Assembly: GCF_000246855.1 (NCBI RefSeq)
Contig: NC_016609.1
Span: 8,630,744 to 8,694,743, forward strand
From: Niastella koreensis GR20-10
Lineage (GTDB): Bacteria > Bacteroidota > Bacteroidia > Chitinophagales > Chitinophagaceae
Length of the DNA: 64,000 nt
Direction of reading: 5' to 3'
Part shown: positions 1-7,687 of the stretch, piece after piece
Numbering within the stretch: position 1 is the first letter of the stretch
Layout of the letters: the number at the start of each line of letters is the position of its first letter
Position numbers and translations under genes: made by a program
Notes under the pieces: generated by a model
Databases searched by the model: none
What the model saw: the letters and a program-made list of their open reading frames with translations, nothing else
Told to the model about the DNA's origin: nothing

Positions 1-255
1 TTACCAGGAGAAGAGAACCTGTATCGCGAAGAAAAGTATGCCGCCAAATACGAGATCAATATGCTGCGGTGTATTTTCTGCGGGTTGTGTGAAGAGGCCT
101 GTCCGAAAGACGCTGTGTATTTAAGCGAAACCTTTGCGCCTTCCAACTATCAGCGTAAAGGGTTTATATATGGAAAACAGGATCTTTTGATCCCCAGTCC
201 AAAAGAAAATCCCGGCGAATACCAGAAAGCGATCGGTAACCGGAAAGGAAACTAA
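1..255 (+). CDS. nuoI: NADH-quinone oxidoreductase subunit I (3' end)
   Basis: The reading frame is open from the first base of the window and ends at 255, so this is the C-terminal 84 residues of a gene that starts before the window. It contains the ferredoxin-type motif CIFCGLCEEACP, which supplies ligands for a 4Fe-4S cluster. NuoI carries clusters N6a and N6b that pass electrons through the peripheral arm of complex I; the first cluster motif lies outside the window. It is followed by nuoJ, K, L, M and N in canonical order, which fixes the identity. The internal ATG at 61 lies just before the cluster motif and is not a real start. Confidence 0.95.
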   Translation, partial: LPGEENLYREEKYAAKYEINMLRCIFCGLCEEACPKDAVYLSETFAPSNYQRKGFIYGKQDLLIPSPKENPGEYQKAIGNRKGN

Positions 256-283
256 GAACAGCAAATAACAGAACCAAGCTGCA

Positions 284-781
284 ATGGATATATCACAAAT
301 ATTATTTTATGCTTTAAGCGCGATGGCGCTCGGTAGCGCCATCATGGTCGTGATAAGCCGGAACCCGGTACACAGTGTATTGTGGCTTATCGTTACCTTC
401 TTTGCCATTTCAGGACACTATATACTGATGAATGCCCAGTTTTTGGGTATTGTAAACCTGATCGTATATGCAGGCGCCATTATGGTACTGTTCCTGTTCG
501 TGATCATGTTAATGAACCTGAATGCCGAAACCGAGCCGCAAAAGAACAAATGGCTGAAGCTGGCCGGGGTGGTAGCAGGCGGTTGTTTGCTGCTGGTAAT
601 GGTTGCTGCCTTAAAACAGGCTGAAGTAAAAGGTCAGGTTACGATGCTGGGAACGGGTGATATCGGGTTGATCAAAAATCTGGGTCAGGCCCTGTTCACC
701 GATTATGTTGTACCTTTTGAGATCAGCAGCGTGCTGTTTTTGAGTGCGATGGTGGGAGCTGTGGTTATTGGAAAAAAATAA
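284..781 (+). CDS. nuoJ: NADH-quinone oxidoreductase subunit J
   Basis: A 165-residue membrane protein with about five hydrophobic segments, the usual size and layout for NuoJ in the membrane arm of complex I. The central motif GIVNLIVYAGAIMVLFLFVI is characteristic of the conserved third helix. It starts 28 bases after nuoI and is followed by nuoK, so it belongs to the same operon. The subunit contributes to the link between the quinone site and the antiporter-like proton channels (family knowledge). Nothing odd is seen in the protein itself. Confidence 0.96.
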   Translation: MDISQILFYALSAMALGSAIMVVISRNPVHSVLWLIVTFFAISGHYILMNAQFLGIVNLIVYAGAIMVLFLFVIMLMNLNAETEPQKNKWLKLAGVVAGGCLLLVMVAALKQAEVKGQVTMLGTGDIGLIKNLGQALFTDYVVPFEISSVLFLSAMVGAVVIGKK

Positions 782-787
782 AAACCG

Positions 788-857
788 AAGAATATTGAAT
801 ATTGAATAATAAATGATGAAGTGAATTCAACTTCGACGTTCGACATTCAATATTTGA
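788..857. repeat. Nested inverted repeat between nuoJ and nuoK
   Basis: A perfect 10-bp inverted repeat, aatattgaat at 791-800 and attcaatatt at 845-854, encloses a smaller one, gaagt at 818-822 and acttc at 830-834. Both arms are built from repeated variants of a short attgaa/ttcgac word. It lies inside the complex I operon, so it would be transcribed as a hairpin between two subunit genes. Its function is unknown; it could be an mRNA processing or stability element, or a dispersed repeat. Confidence 0.6.
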
Positions 858-879
858 CATTCGATATTAATAGAGATCT

Positions 880-1209
880 ATGTTAATCGAAAGATATATC
901 TACCTGGCTATTGCCCTTTTCTGTATCGGCATTGTAGGGGTGCTTGCCCGCCGGAATGCCATCATCATTTTCATGTGCATTGAGCTGATGTTGAATGCCG
1001 TGAACCTGTTGCTGGTTGCGTTTTCAAAAATGCATTATGCGGCTGGCGTGGCCAAAAACGCTACGGCCGGTATAGATGGTCAGTTGTTCGTATTCTTTAT
1101 CATGGTAGTGGCGGCGGCTGAAGTAAGCGTGGGCCTGGCCATTATTGTAATGATGTATCGCAATACGCATTCGGTAGATGTTAATTTTTTAAACAGGTTA
1201 AAACACTAA
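880..1209 (+). CDS. nuoK: NADH-quinone oxidoreductase subunit K
   Basis: A 109-residue protein with three transmembrane helices, the standard NuoK size (related to MrpC). The two membrane-buried glutamates of the family are visible, in [11 protein letters not shown] (helix 2) and [11 protein letters not shown] (helix 3); they lie on the proton path of the membrane arm. It is preceded by a 98-bp spacer holding an inverted repeat and followed by nuoL after a 116-bp spacer, both long for an operon of this kind. Confidence 0.96.
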   Translation: MLIERYIYLAIALFCIGIVGVLARRNAIIIFMCIELMLNAVNLLLVAFSKMHYAAGVAKNATAGIDGQLFVFFIMVVAAAEVSVGLAIIVMMYRNTHSVDVNFLNRLKH

Positions 1210-1210
1210 T

Positions 1211-1320
1211 AAGGCTAAACGCTGAACGCCGAAGGCTTTGTCCGAATGTTGAACAGTTTGAGATTATTCGGAGAGCGCCCATTGCGGGAAGGTGCGTTAA
1301 GCCTTGAGCCTTAAGCTTAA
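1211..1320. repeat. Word-repeat spacer between nuoK and nuoL
   Basis: The spacer contains aaggctaaacgc at 1211-1222 and its near-perfect inverse gcgttaagcctt at 1294-1305 (11 of 12 pair). A second pair, ccgaat 1242-1247 and attcgg 1266-1271, and the palindrome ttaagcttaa at 1311-1320 lie within or beside it. The 13-mer at 1293-1305 recurs exactly at 15971-15983 upstream of mnmE, which suggests a dispersed low-complexity repeat family rather than unique regulatory DNA. Confidence 0.5.
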
Positions 1321-1325
1321 ATTGT

Positions 1326-3239
1326 ATGAACGTGTTACACTTAGTTTGGTTGGTTCCCTTTTTTCCACTGGTTGGTTTTCTGATCAATGGTTTGCTCAGA
1401 AAACAACTTTCCAAATCGTTGATCAGTATTATTGGCAGCGGTATGGTATTGGCCTCGTTTGTTGTAAGTGTGCTGCTTTTTACCGAGGTAAAAAACGGGA
1501 ACACCTATGTAGCCAACCTGTTTGATTTTATCAGCTACGGTACTTTATCAATTCCCTTCGCTTTTCAAATAGACCAGCTGTCGTCGCTCTTTTTGCTGAT
1601 CATTACCGGTGTAGGTTTTCTGATACATGTGTATTCAGCTGCCTATATGCATGAAGAAAGAGAGGAGCACTATGGCCGGTATTTTGCTTACCTCAACCTG
1701 TTCGTGTTCTCCATGTTGTTGCTCGTACTGGGCGCCAACTATGTGATCATGTTCATTGGCTGGGAAGGTGTTGGTTTATGCTCTTACTTACTCATCGGTT
1801 ACTGGTTCAAGAACGTTGAATATGGTAACGCGGCCAAAAAGGCCTTTATCATGAACCGCATTGGTGACCTGGGTTTTCTGATCGCCATCTTCTGGCTCCT
1901 TGCCAAACTGGGCACCGTTACATATACTACAGCCGACGGCGGCGGAGTGTTTGATCTTTATCAAAAATTAACAAAGACTGATATTATCGGTATCACCATG
2001 TTACTGTTTGTAGGTGCTACCGGTAAAAGTGCACAGATACCTTTATATACCTGGCTGCCGGATGCGATGGCAGGTCCAACCCCGGTTTCGGCGTTGATCC
2101 ACGCTGCTACGATGGTAACAGCCGGTATTTATATGATTGCGCGCAGCAACATTTTGTACACTATGGCGCCTCAAACCCAAAGTGTGGTAGCGGCGGTTGG
2201 TTTGGCTACTGCATTATTTGCGGCTACGATTGCCATCAAACAAAACGATATTAAAAAAGTACTGGCTTACAGTACGGTGAGCCAGTTAGGTTATATGTTC
2301 CTGGGTTTAGGTGTGGGCGCTTACACCGGGGCCGTGTTCCATGTAATGACGCACGCCTTCTTTAAAGCCCTGTTGTTCCTGGGTGCAGGTTCGGTAATTC
2401 ATGCCATGCATCATGAGCAGGATATCCGTAAAATGGGTGGTTTGTCAAAGAAACTGCCTATTACTCATGCTACTTTCCTGGTTGGTTGTATTGCCATTGC
2501 CGGTATACCTCCTTTAAGTGGTTTCTTTTCAAAAGACGAAATTTTAGCATTCGCATACGCCAAAGACCCCTTGTATTATTACCTGGGTGTTGCCGGCGCT
2601 GCCATGACTGCTTTTTATATGTTCCGTTTGTACTTTACAACGTTCCGGGGTACATTCCGTGGAACCGAAGAGCAAAAGCATCATCTGCATGAAAGTCCTG
2701 CTGCCATGACCATTCCTTTGATCGTGCTGGCCATACTGGCTATAGTAGGTGGTTTTATTGGTATTCCCGAATCGATAATGCCAGATGCACACAAACTGGA
2801 GCAATTCCTGGACCCAATCTTCCAAAAATCGAATGAGATCAAAATGGCAGCGCTGCCCGATCATCATACCGAGATGTACCTGATGGTTATTTCAGTAGTG
2901 CTGGCATTGGTAATGATCACCATTGCATGGGTTAAATACCCCAAAAGACCTGAACTCAACGAGCCTGCAGGTTTTGGAAAAGTACTGGCCGACAAATGGT
3001 ACATCGATGAATTATACAATTACGCTATAGTAAAGCCATTGCAATGGCTGTCGAGATTCATGAACAACTTCTTTGAGAAGAAAGTAGTGGATGGCATGGT
3101 GAATGGTGTTGGCCGTTTGGTGAATTACACCAGCCGTCAGGTGCGCCTGTTGCAAAGTGGTTTGGTGGGCAACTATGTGTTGTTGATGGTGCTGAGTATG
3201 CTGGCCTTTTTTGTAGTGAAATTCTTTATTAAGAAATAA
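1326..3239 (+). CDS. nuoL: NADH-quinone oxidoreductase subunit L
   Basis: A 637-residue polytopic membrane protein, the usual NuoL length, belonging to the Mrp-antiporter-like family of proton-pumping subunits. Hallmarks visible are MFIGWEGVGLCSYLLIG with the key Glu, GATGKSAQIPLYTWLPDAM with the key Lys, and the GPTPVSALIHAATMVTAG signature. The hydrophilic C-terminal part is followed by a last hydrophobic helix, matching the lateral helix that runs along the membrane arm. It sits between nuoK and nuoM on the same strand. Confidence 0.97.
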   Translation: MNVLHLVWLVPFFPLVGFLINGLLRKQLSKSLISIIGSGMVLASFVVSVLLFTEVKNGNTYVANLFDFISYGTLSIPFAFQIDQLSSLFLLIITGVGFLIHVYSAAYMHEEREEHYGRYFAYLNLFVFSMLLLVLGANYVIMFIGWEGVGLCSYLLIGYWFKNVEYGNAAKKAFIMNRIGDLGFLIAIFWLLAKLGTVTYTTADGGGVFDLYQKLTKTDIIGITMLLFVGATGKSAQIPLYTWLPDAMAGPTPVSALIHAATMVTAGIYMIARSNILYTMAPQTQSVVAAVGLATALFAATIAIKQNDIKKVLAYSTVSQLGYMFLGLGVGAYTGAVFHVMTHAFFKALLFLGAGSVIHAMHHEQDIRKMGGLSKKLPITHATFLVGCIAIAGIPPLSGFFSKDEILAFAYAKDPLYYYLGVAGAAMTAFYMFRLYFTTFRGTFRGTEEQKHHLHESPAAMTIPLIVLAILAIVGGFIGIPESIMPDAHKLEQFLDPIFQKSNEIKMAALPDHHTEMYLMVISVVLALVMITIAWVKYPKRPELNEPAGFGKVLADKWYIDELYNYAIVKPLQWLSRFMNNFFEKKVVDGMVNGVGRLVNYTSRQVRLLQSGLVGNYVLLMVLSMLAFFVVKFFIKK

Positions 3240-3290
3240 GAAGTTAGCAAGTAGAGATAAAATCCATAAATCAGAAATCAAGAAATTATA

Positions 3291-4757
3291 ATGGTACCTG
3301 TATTGCTGATAGTTATTCCGTTGGTGAGTGGTTTGCTTGGGTTCCTGATAAAACAGGAAAAGAACGCGAAAGTATGGGCATTGTTAACCTCCATTATTAC
3401 AATGGTTGTTTCCATACTGGGCATTGCCGTGTTACACAAGCCTGAATACCTGCAAGCCGATGTGGCCTGGTTACCCGATCTGGGCAGTCGTTTCTCATTG
3501 ACCATGGATGGTATGAGCAAAATGCTGTGTTTGTTAACAGGTATTGCTTACCCCGGGATCTTTATCGCAACCTGGAACTCTACTTATAAAAACGCCCATC
3601 AGTTTTATGCCCTGATGTTGTTGATGCAAACGGGTTTAATGGGTGTGTTTGTGGCTTCCGATGCCTTGTTGTTCTACTTCTTCTGGGAACTGGCGCTTAT
3701 TCCTGCTTACTTCCTGTGCTCCATCTGGGGTGGCGAAAGAAGAGTGGCCGTTACCTTCAAATTCTTTATATACACTTTTGTTGGCTCATTGCTGATGCTG
3801 GTGGCTATCATCTGGGTATACTTTCATACCCCCGATCATTCATTTGCCATGAGTTCTTTTTACAAAGTGAACCTGCCTGGTAACACGCAAGGCTGGTTAT
3901 TCTGGTTGTTCTTCCTGGCGTTTGCCATTAAAATACCTTTATTCCCCTTTCATACCTGGCAGCCCGATACCTATGAGCAATCGCCTACAGCGGTTACGAT
4001 GGTATTGAGCGGCATCATGGTTAAAATGGGGGTGTTTGGTATCCTGCGCTGGTTAGCACCGGTGGTGCCTGTTGGCTTGTGGGGCTATGGTGACCCTGCT
4101 GCCACCATGTGCGTGATCGGGATGATCTATGGTTCTATTCTTGCCATGCAGCAGGACGACCTGAAACGTTTTGTGGCTTATTCTTCCATTGCCCACATGG
4201 GATTGATGGGAATGGCCATATTCGTTACCTCTTCTATTGGTATACAGGGCGTAATGATCCAGATGTTCGCCCACGGTATCAATATCATCGGAATGTGGAT
4301 TGTGGTAGAACTGATAGAGCGTCAGTTTCATACCCGTAAGATGAGTGAGCTGGGCGGCCTGGCGCAAAAGGCGCCTTCACTGGCCATTATGCTGGTAGTG
4401 ATATCGCTGGCCAATGTAGCCCTGCCGCTTACCAATTCCTTTATTGGTGAGTTTATGATGTTTGATGGTGTATTCGGATCAAAATCATCTAACTATCATT
4501 ACATATTTATGGTAGTGGGTGGTATCAGTATCATTCTGTCGGCCGTATATACTTTAAATATGTTGCAGAAAGTATTGTTTGGCAACACCAGCCCTTTAAC
4601 TGCAAATGCTCATGATATAAAGATCAATGAGAAATTTGTGCTGGCTGTGCTGCTGATCGGCATTGTAGTAATGGGTGTTTATCCCAAGCCAATGATTGAA
4701 GCAACAAGGCATGCGGTAGATGCCATTTACTCAAAAATGTTTGTCAAATTACCATAA
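3291..4757 (+). CDS. nuoM: NADH-quinone oxidoreductase subunit M
   Basis: A 488-residue antiporter-like proton-pumping subunit of complex I. The motif FFWELALIPAYFLCSIWG holds the conserved Glu of helix 5, and FHTWQPDTYEQSPTAVTMVL matches the family signature near the channel Lys helices. It follows nuoL by 51 bp and precedes nuoN by 21 bp, so the three pump subunits are transcribed together. There is no sign of truncation or unusual insertion. Confidence 0.97.
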   Translation: MVPVLLIVIPLVSGLLGFLIKQEKNAKVWALLTSIITMVVSILGIAVLHKPEYLQADVAWLPDLGSRFSLTMDGMSKMLCLLTGIAYPGIFIATWNSTYKNAHQFYALMLLMQTGLMGVFVASDALLFYFFWELALIPAYFLCSIWGGERRVAVTFKFFIYTFVGSLLMLVAIIWVYFHTPDHSFAMSSFYKVNLPGNTQGWLFWLFFLAFAIKIPLFPFHTWQPDTYEQSPTAVTMVLSGIMVKMGVFGILRWLAPVVPVGLWGYGDPAATMCVIGMIYGSILAMQQDDLKRFVAYSSIAHMGLMGMAIFVTSSIGIQGVMIQMFAHGINIIGMWIVVELIERQFHTRKMSELGGLAQKAPSLAIMLVVISLANVALPLTNSFIGEFMMFDGVFGSKSSNYHYIFMVVGGISIILSAVYTLNMLQKVLFGNTSPLTANAHDIKINEKFVLAVLLIGIVVMGVYPKPMIEATRHAVDAIYSKMFVKLP

Positions 4758-4778
4758 GCGAACGTATAGAATTGATTT

Positions 4779-6164
4779 ATGAATGCAATTGTAATTTCTG
4801 CTGTTCTTGGTGTAGTGATGATGTTTTGTGGCGTGTTCACGGATAAAAAATCTGTTGTGCGCAACGTAGCTATTATTAGCCTGCTGGCTTTGGTAATTGC
4901 GAATGTGCTGGACATTGGTGGATATCATTTTTTTAATGTGAATACGAGGGGCATGCTGTCCTTCGACATCTTTGGCCTGTTGTTCAATACTATTGCCTTT
5001 GGCAGCACCTGGATCTATTTTCTGCTGAGCGGCAGGGATATGGAGCGTGTGGGCGTGAACCTGGCAGAATACTTTGCATTGATATTTTTTGTGCTGTGCG
5101 GTATCTCCATTGTATCTTCCTTCAGCTCCCTGCTGATGTTGTTCCTGGGTATCGAGATCATTTCTATTCCTTTATACATTTTAACCGGTAGTGATAAACG
5201 CAATCTGAAAAGTAATGAGGCTGCGCTGAAATACTTTTTGATGGGTTCTTTTTCAACCGGTATCATGCTTATGGGTATTACCCTGCTGTATGGCGTAAAA
5301 GGCAGTTTTAATATTGATGTGATCCGTATGGGCACTACCAATTTAACGCCTATGCTGGCAGCCGGTTTGTTATTGTTGTTATTCGCTATGTCGTTCAAGG
5401 TATCGGCAGCGCCGTTCCACTTCTGGACGCCCGATGCCTACGACGGTTCGCCCACCGTATTCACCGCTTTTATGGCAACTATTGTAAAGGTGGCTTACTT
5501 TATCGCCTTCATCCGGTTGTTTGAGGGTTGTTTTGGCGACGTGCAAAAACAATGGCAATTACTGATAGCTATTATTGCAGCAGCTACCTTGTTTATAGGC
5601 AACATCACTGCGGTGTTCCAACAGAGTGTAAAAAGAATGCTGTCGTATTCAAGTATTGCGCAGGCTGGCTTTATGCTGTTTGCCCTGGTTGCCATGAATG
5701 ATATTGGCAAGGAAGGGATGATCTTTTATGCAGCTGCTTACAGCCTGGCTACCATCGGTATTTTCGCCGTGCTGTTGAAAATGAAAGATTATACGTTTGA
5801 AGGCTTTAACGGACTGGCCAAACGCCAACCCGTTCTGGCTGTTACCAACACCATATTCCTGTTATCACTGGCTGGTATACCTGCTACGGCTGGTTTCTGG
5901 GCCAAATTCTATATGTTATCGGCCGCCATCAACAATGGTAATGTAATGTGGCTGGTTATTGTAGGGGTGTTGTGTGCCGCCATCAGCGTGTACTATTATT
6001 TCCGCGTTATACAAGCCATGTATTTTAAAGAAGGCGAAGCCCAGGAAATTGAAACCTCTGCCGGTTTCAGGGGATTGCTGATCGCTATTGCGGCGATAGT
6101 GATAATTCTGGGTATTTTCCCGCACTGGCTGCTCGATCAGTTGCATAACTTATTTTATCTGTAA
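4779..6164 (+). CDS. nuoN: NADH-quinone oxidoreductase subunit N
   Basis: A 461-residue membrane protein with about 14 hydrophobic segments, the third antiporter-like pump of complex I. LGIEIISIPLYILTG and FHFWTPDAYDGSPTVFTAFM are the NuoN versions of the Glu- and Lys-bearing helix motifs. It is the last gene of the nuo operon. No strong terminator was found in the 72 bp before the next gene on the same strand, only an inverted repeat that overlaps that gene's start codon. Confidence 0.96.
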   Translation: MNAIVISAVLGVVMMFCGVFTDKKSVVRNVAIISLLALVIANVLDIGGYHFFNVNTRGMLSFDIFGLLFNTIAFGSTWIYFLLSGRDMERVGVNLAEYFALIFFVLCGISIVSSFSSLLMLFLGIEIISIPLYILTGSDKRNLKSNEAALKYFLMGSFSTGIMLMGITLLYGVKGSFNIDVIRMGTTNLTPMLAAGLLLLLFAMSFKVSAAPFHFWTPDAYDGSPTVFTAFMATIVKVAYFIAFIRLFEGCFGDVQKQWQLLIAIIAAATLFIGNITAVFQQSVKRMLSYSSIAQAGFMLFALVAMNDIGKEGMIFYAAAYSLATIGIFAVLLKMKDYTFEGFNGLAKRQPVLAVTNTIFLLSLAGIPATAGFWAKFYMLSAAINNGNVMWLVIVGVLCAAISVYYYFRVIQAMYFKEGEAQEIETSAGFRGLLIAIAAIVIILGIFPHWLLDQLHNLFYL

Positions 6165-6210
6165 GCGGGAGAACCATTCATCACAGTTCTGGTTTACTGC
6201 CCGTAATATT

Positions 6211-6237
6211 TACTATATTAGGCTCACTAATATAGTA
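6211..6237. promoter_or_regulatory. Perfect 10-bp inverted repeat at a start codon
   Basis: tactatatta at 6211-6220 and taatatagta at 6228-6237 pair perfectly across a 7-base loop (ggctcac). The right arm ends on the A of the ATG of the downstream ABC permease. As DNA it could be a repressor operator; as RNA it would be a hairpin masking the ribosome-binding region. The sequence alone does not decide between these. Confidence 0.6.
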
Positions 6238-7511
6238 TGACACTTCGCGATACACTCTCGCTGTCCTTTCGTACCGTACGCAGCAACAGATTGCGTACGG
6301 GTATTACAGTGGCAATAATTGCCCTGGGTATTACCGCACTTATAGGCATCAATACCGCTATTGTTGCCATTAAACAGAAATTTCTGGAAAGCTTTTCTTC
6401 CATGGGGGCTACCGGGTTTACCATCCGGTACCAGGAGCCGCGCCGTGGCTTTAACAATGAGGAAGTAAAAAAGGAGAAACGGGGAGCAAAGAAAGAGAAG
6501 AAATCGAACATGGGTAAACCCATTACCGTACATCAGGCAGAGGCATTTAAAGCCGCTTATACCTTCCCGGCACAGGTGAGCGCCAATATAGTGGGCGACC
6601 GCAGCGCCATTGTTGCGTATGAGAACCGGAAAACCAATCCTAATGTGTGGCTGGTGGGCGGCGACGAAAATTATACCGGGTTAAATGGGTTTGCTGTGGA
6701 AAATGGCCGTGACCTGAACCCCGTAGATATAGAAACCGGTCGTAATGTATGTTTGGTTGGAAAGGATATAGCTACCCGTTTTTTTGGCGAGAATGCCGAG
6801 CGGCCGCTGGACAAGATCATTCGCGTTGACAACATTCCTTTTCGCATTATTGGGGTATTAAAGCCCAAGGGCTCTACGTTTGGCCGCAGTTTGGATAACC
6901 TGGTTATTATTTCTTACAGCAACGTGCGGCGATATTTCAACAGCAATCCTAATGCTTCCTTTAATATCCAGGTAAAGGTGTCTGACATAAAATTGATAGA
7001 CGGCGCCATTGGAGAGGCTACCAGTGCCTTCAGGCCCATCCGGCAGCTAACGGTTACCGAAACCGATAATTTCATGATCGACAAAAGCGACAGCTTTGCT
7101 GAAATGCTGATCCGCAACCTGAGCTTTATTACCATGGCGGCCTTGCTGATAGGGGTGATCACCCTGGTGGGCGCTGCTATTGGATTGATGAATATTATGC
7201 TGGTGGCGGTAACGGAGCGTACCAAAGAAATAGGGCTGGTGAAGGCCATCGGCGGTAAAAGGAAGAATATCCGGTACCAGTTCCTGTACGAATCCATCAT
7301 CATCAGTTTGCTGGGCGCTGCATTTGGGATCGTACTGGGTATTATTTTAGGGAATATAGTAGGTATTTTATTAAGCACCAGTTTTGTTGTGCCCTGGGAC
7401 TGGGTGCTTACCGGCGTAATTATTTGTTCGCTGGTGGGTTTGCTGGCGGGGTTGTATCCGGCGATAAAGGCGGGTAAGTTGAACCCGATTGAGGCGTTGA
7501 GATACGAGTAG
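6237..7511 (+). CDS. MacB/FtsX-type ABC transporter permease
   Basis: 424 residues. An N-terminal transmembrane helix at about residues 18-42 is followed by a periplasmic MacB-like core domain (about 45-275) and then three C-terminal helices (about 290-415) of the FtsX permease domain. The motifs VTERTKEIGLVKAIGG and GLYPAIKAGKLNPIEALRYE are typical. Such permeases pair with a separate LolD/MacB-like ATPase to export lipoproteins, peptides or drugs by a mechanotransmission mechanism; no ATPase gene is next to this one. A Lys/Glu-rich insert of about 20 residues (near 78-97) in the periplasmic domain is unusual. The substrate cannot be named. Confidence 0.88.
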   Translation: MTLRDTLSLSFRTVRSNRLRTGITVAIIALGITALIGINTAIVAIKQKFLESFSSMGATGFTIRYQEPRRGFNNEEVKKEKRGAKKEKKSNMGKPITVHQAEAFKAAYTFPAQVSANIVGDRSAIVAYENRKTNPNVWLVGGDENYTGLNGFAVENGRDLNPVDIETGRNVCLVGKDIATRFFGENAERPLDKIIRVDNIPFRIIGVLKPKGSTFGRSLDNLVIISYSNVRRYFNSNPNASFNIQVKVSDIKLIDGAIGEATSAFRPIRQLTVTETDNFMIDKSDSFAEMLIRNLSFITMAALLIGVITLVGAAIGLMNIMLVAVTERTKEIGLVKAIGGKRKNIRYQFLYESIIISLLGAAFGIVLGIILGNIVGILLSTSFVVPWDWVLTGVIICSLVGLLAGLYPAIKAGKLNPIEALRYE

Positions 7512-7636
7512 AGCAACGGGCTACAAGCTACAAGCAATACACTTCTGCGCGGTAAAAGCCGCTGTAAGCCATAGGCCCTAAGTCATTGCGGAAACTTAAG
7601 AACTTACGAACTAAATAACTTAATAACTAAAACAAG

Positions 7637-7666
7637 AAGCCCCGACGTTACCGCCGGGGCTTTTGC
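7637..7666. terminator. Bidirectional intrinsic terminator
   Basis: An 8-bp GC-rich stem, aagccccg at 7637-7644 and cggggctt at 7655-7662, is followed by a short T run on the + strand and preceded by an A-rich stretch. It lies between the convergent permease (+) and metalloprotease (-) genes, so it can serve both. Confidence 0.85.
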
Positions 7667-7687
7667 TTTATAAATAACTCCAAAGGA

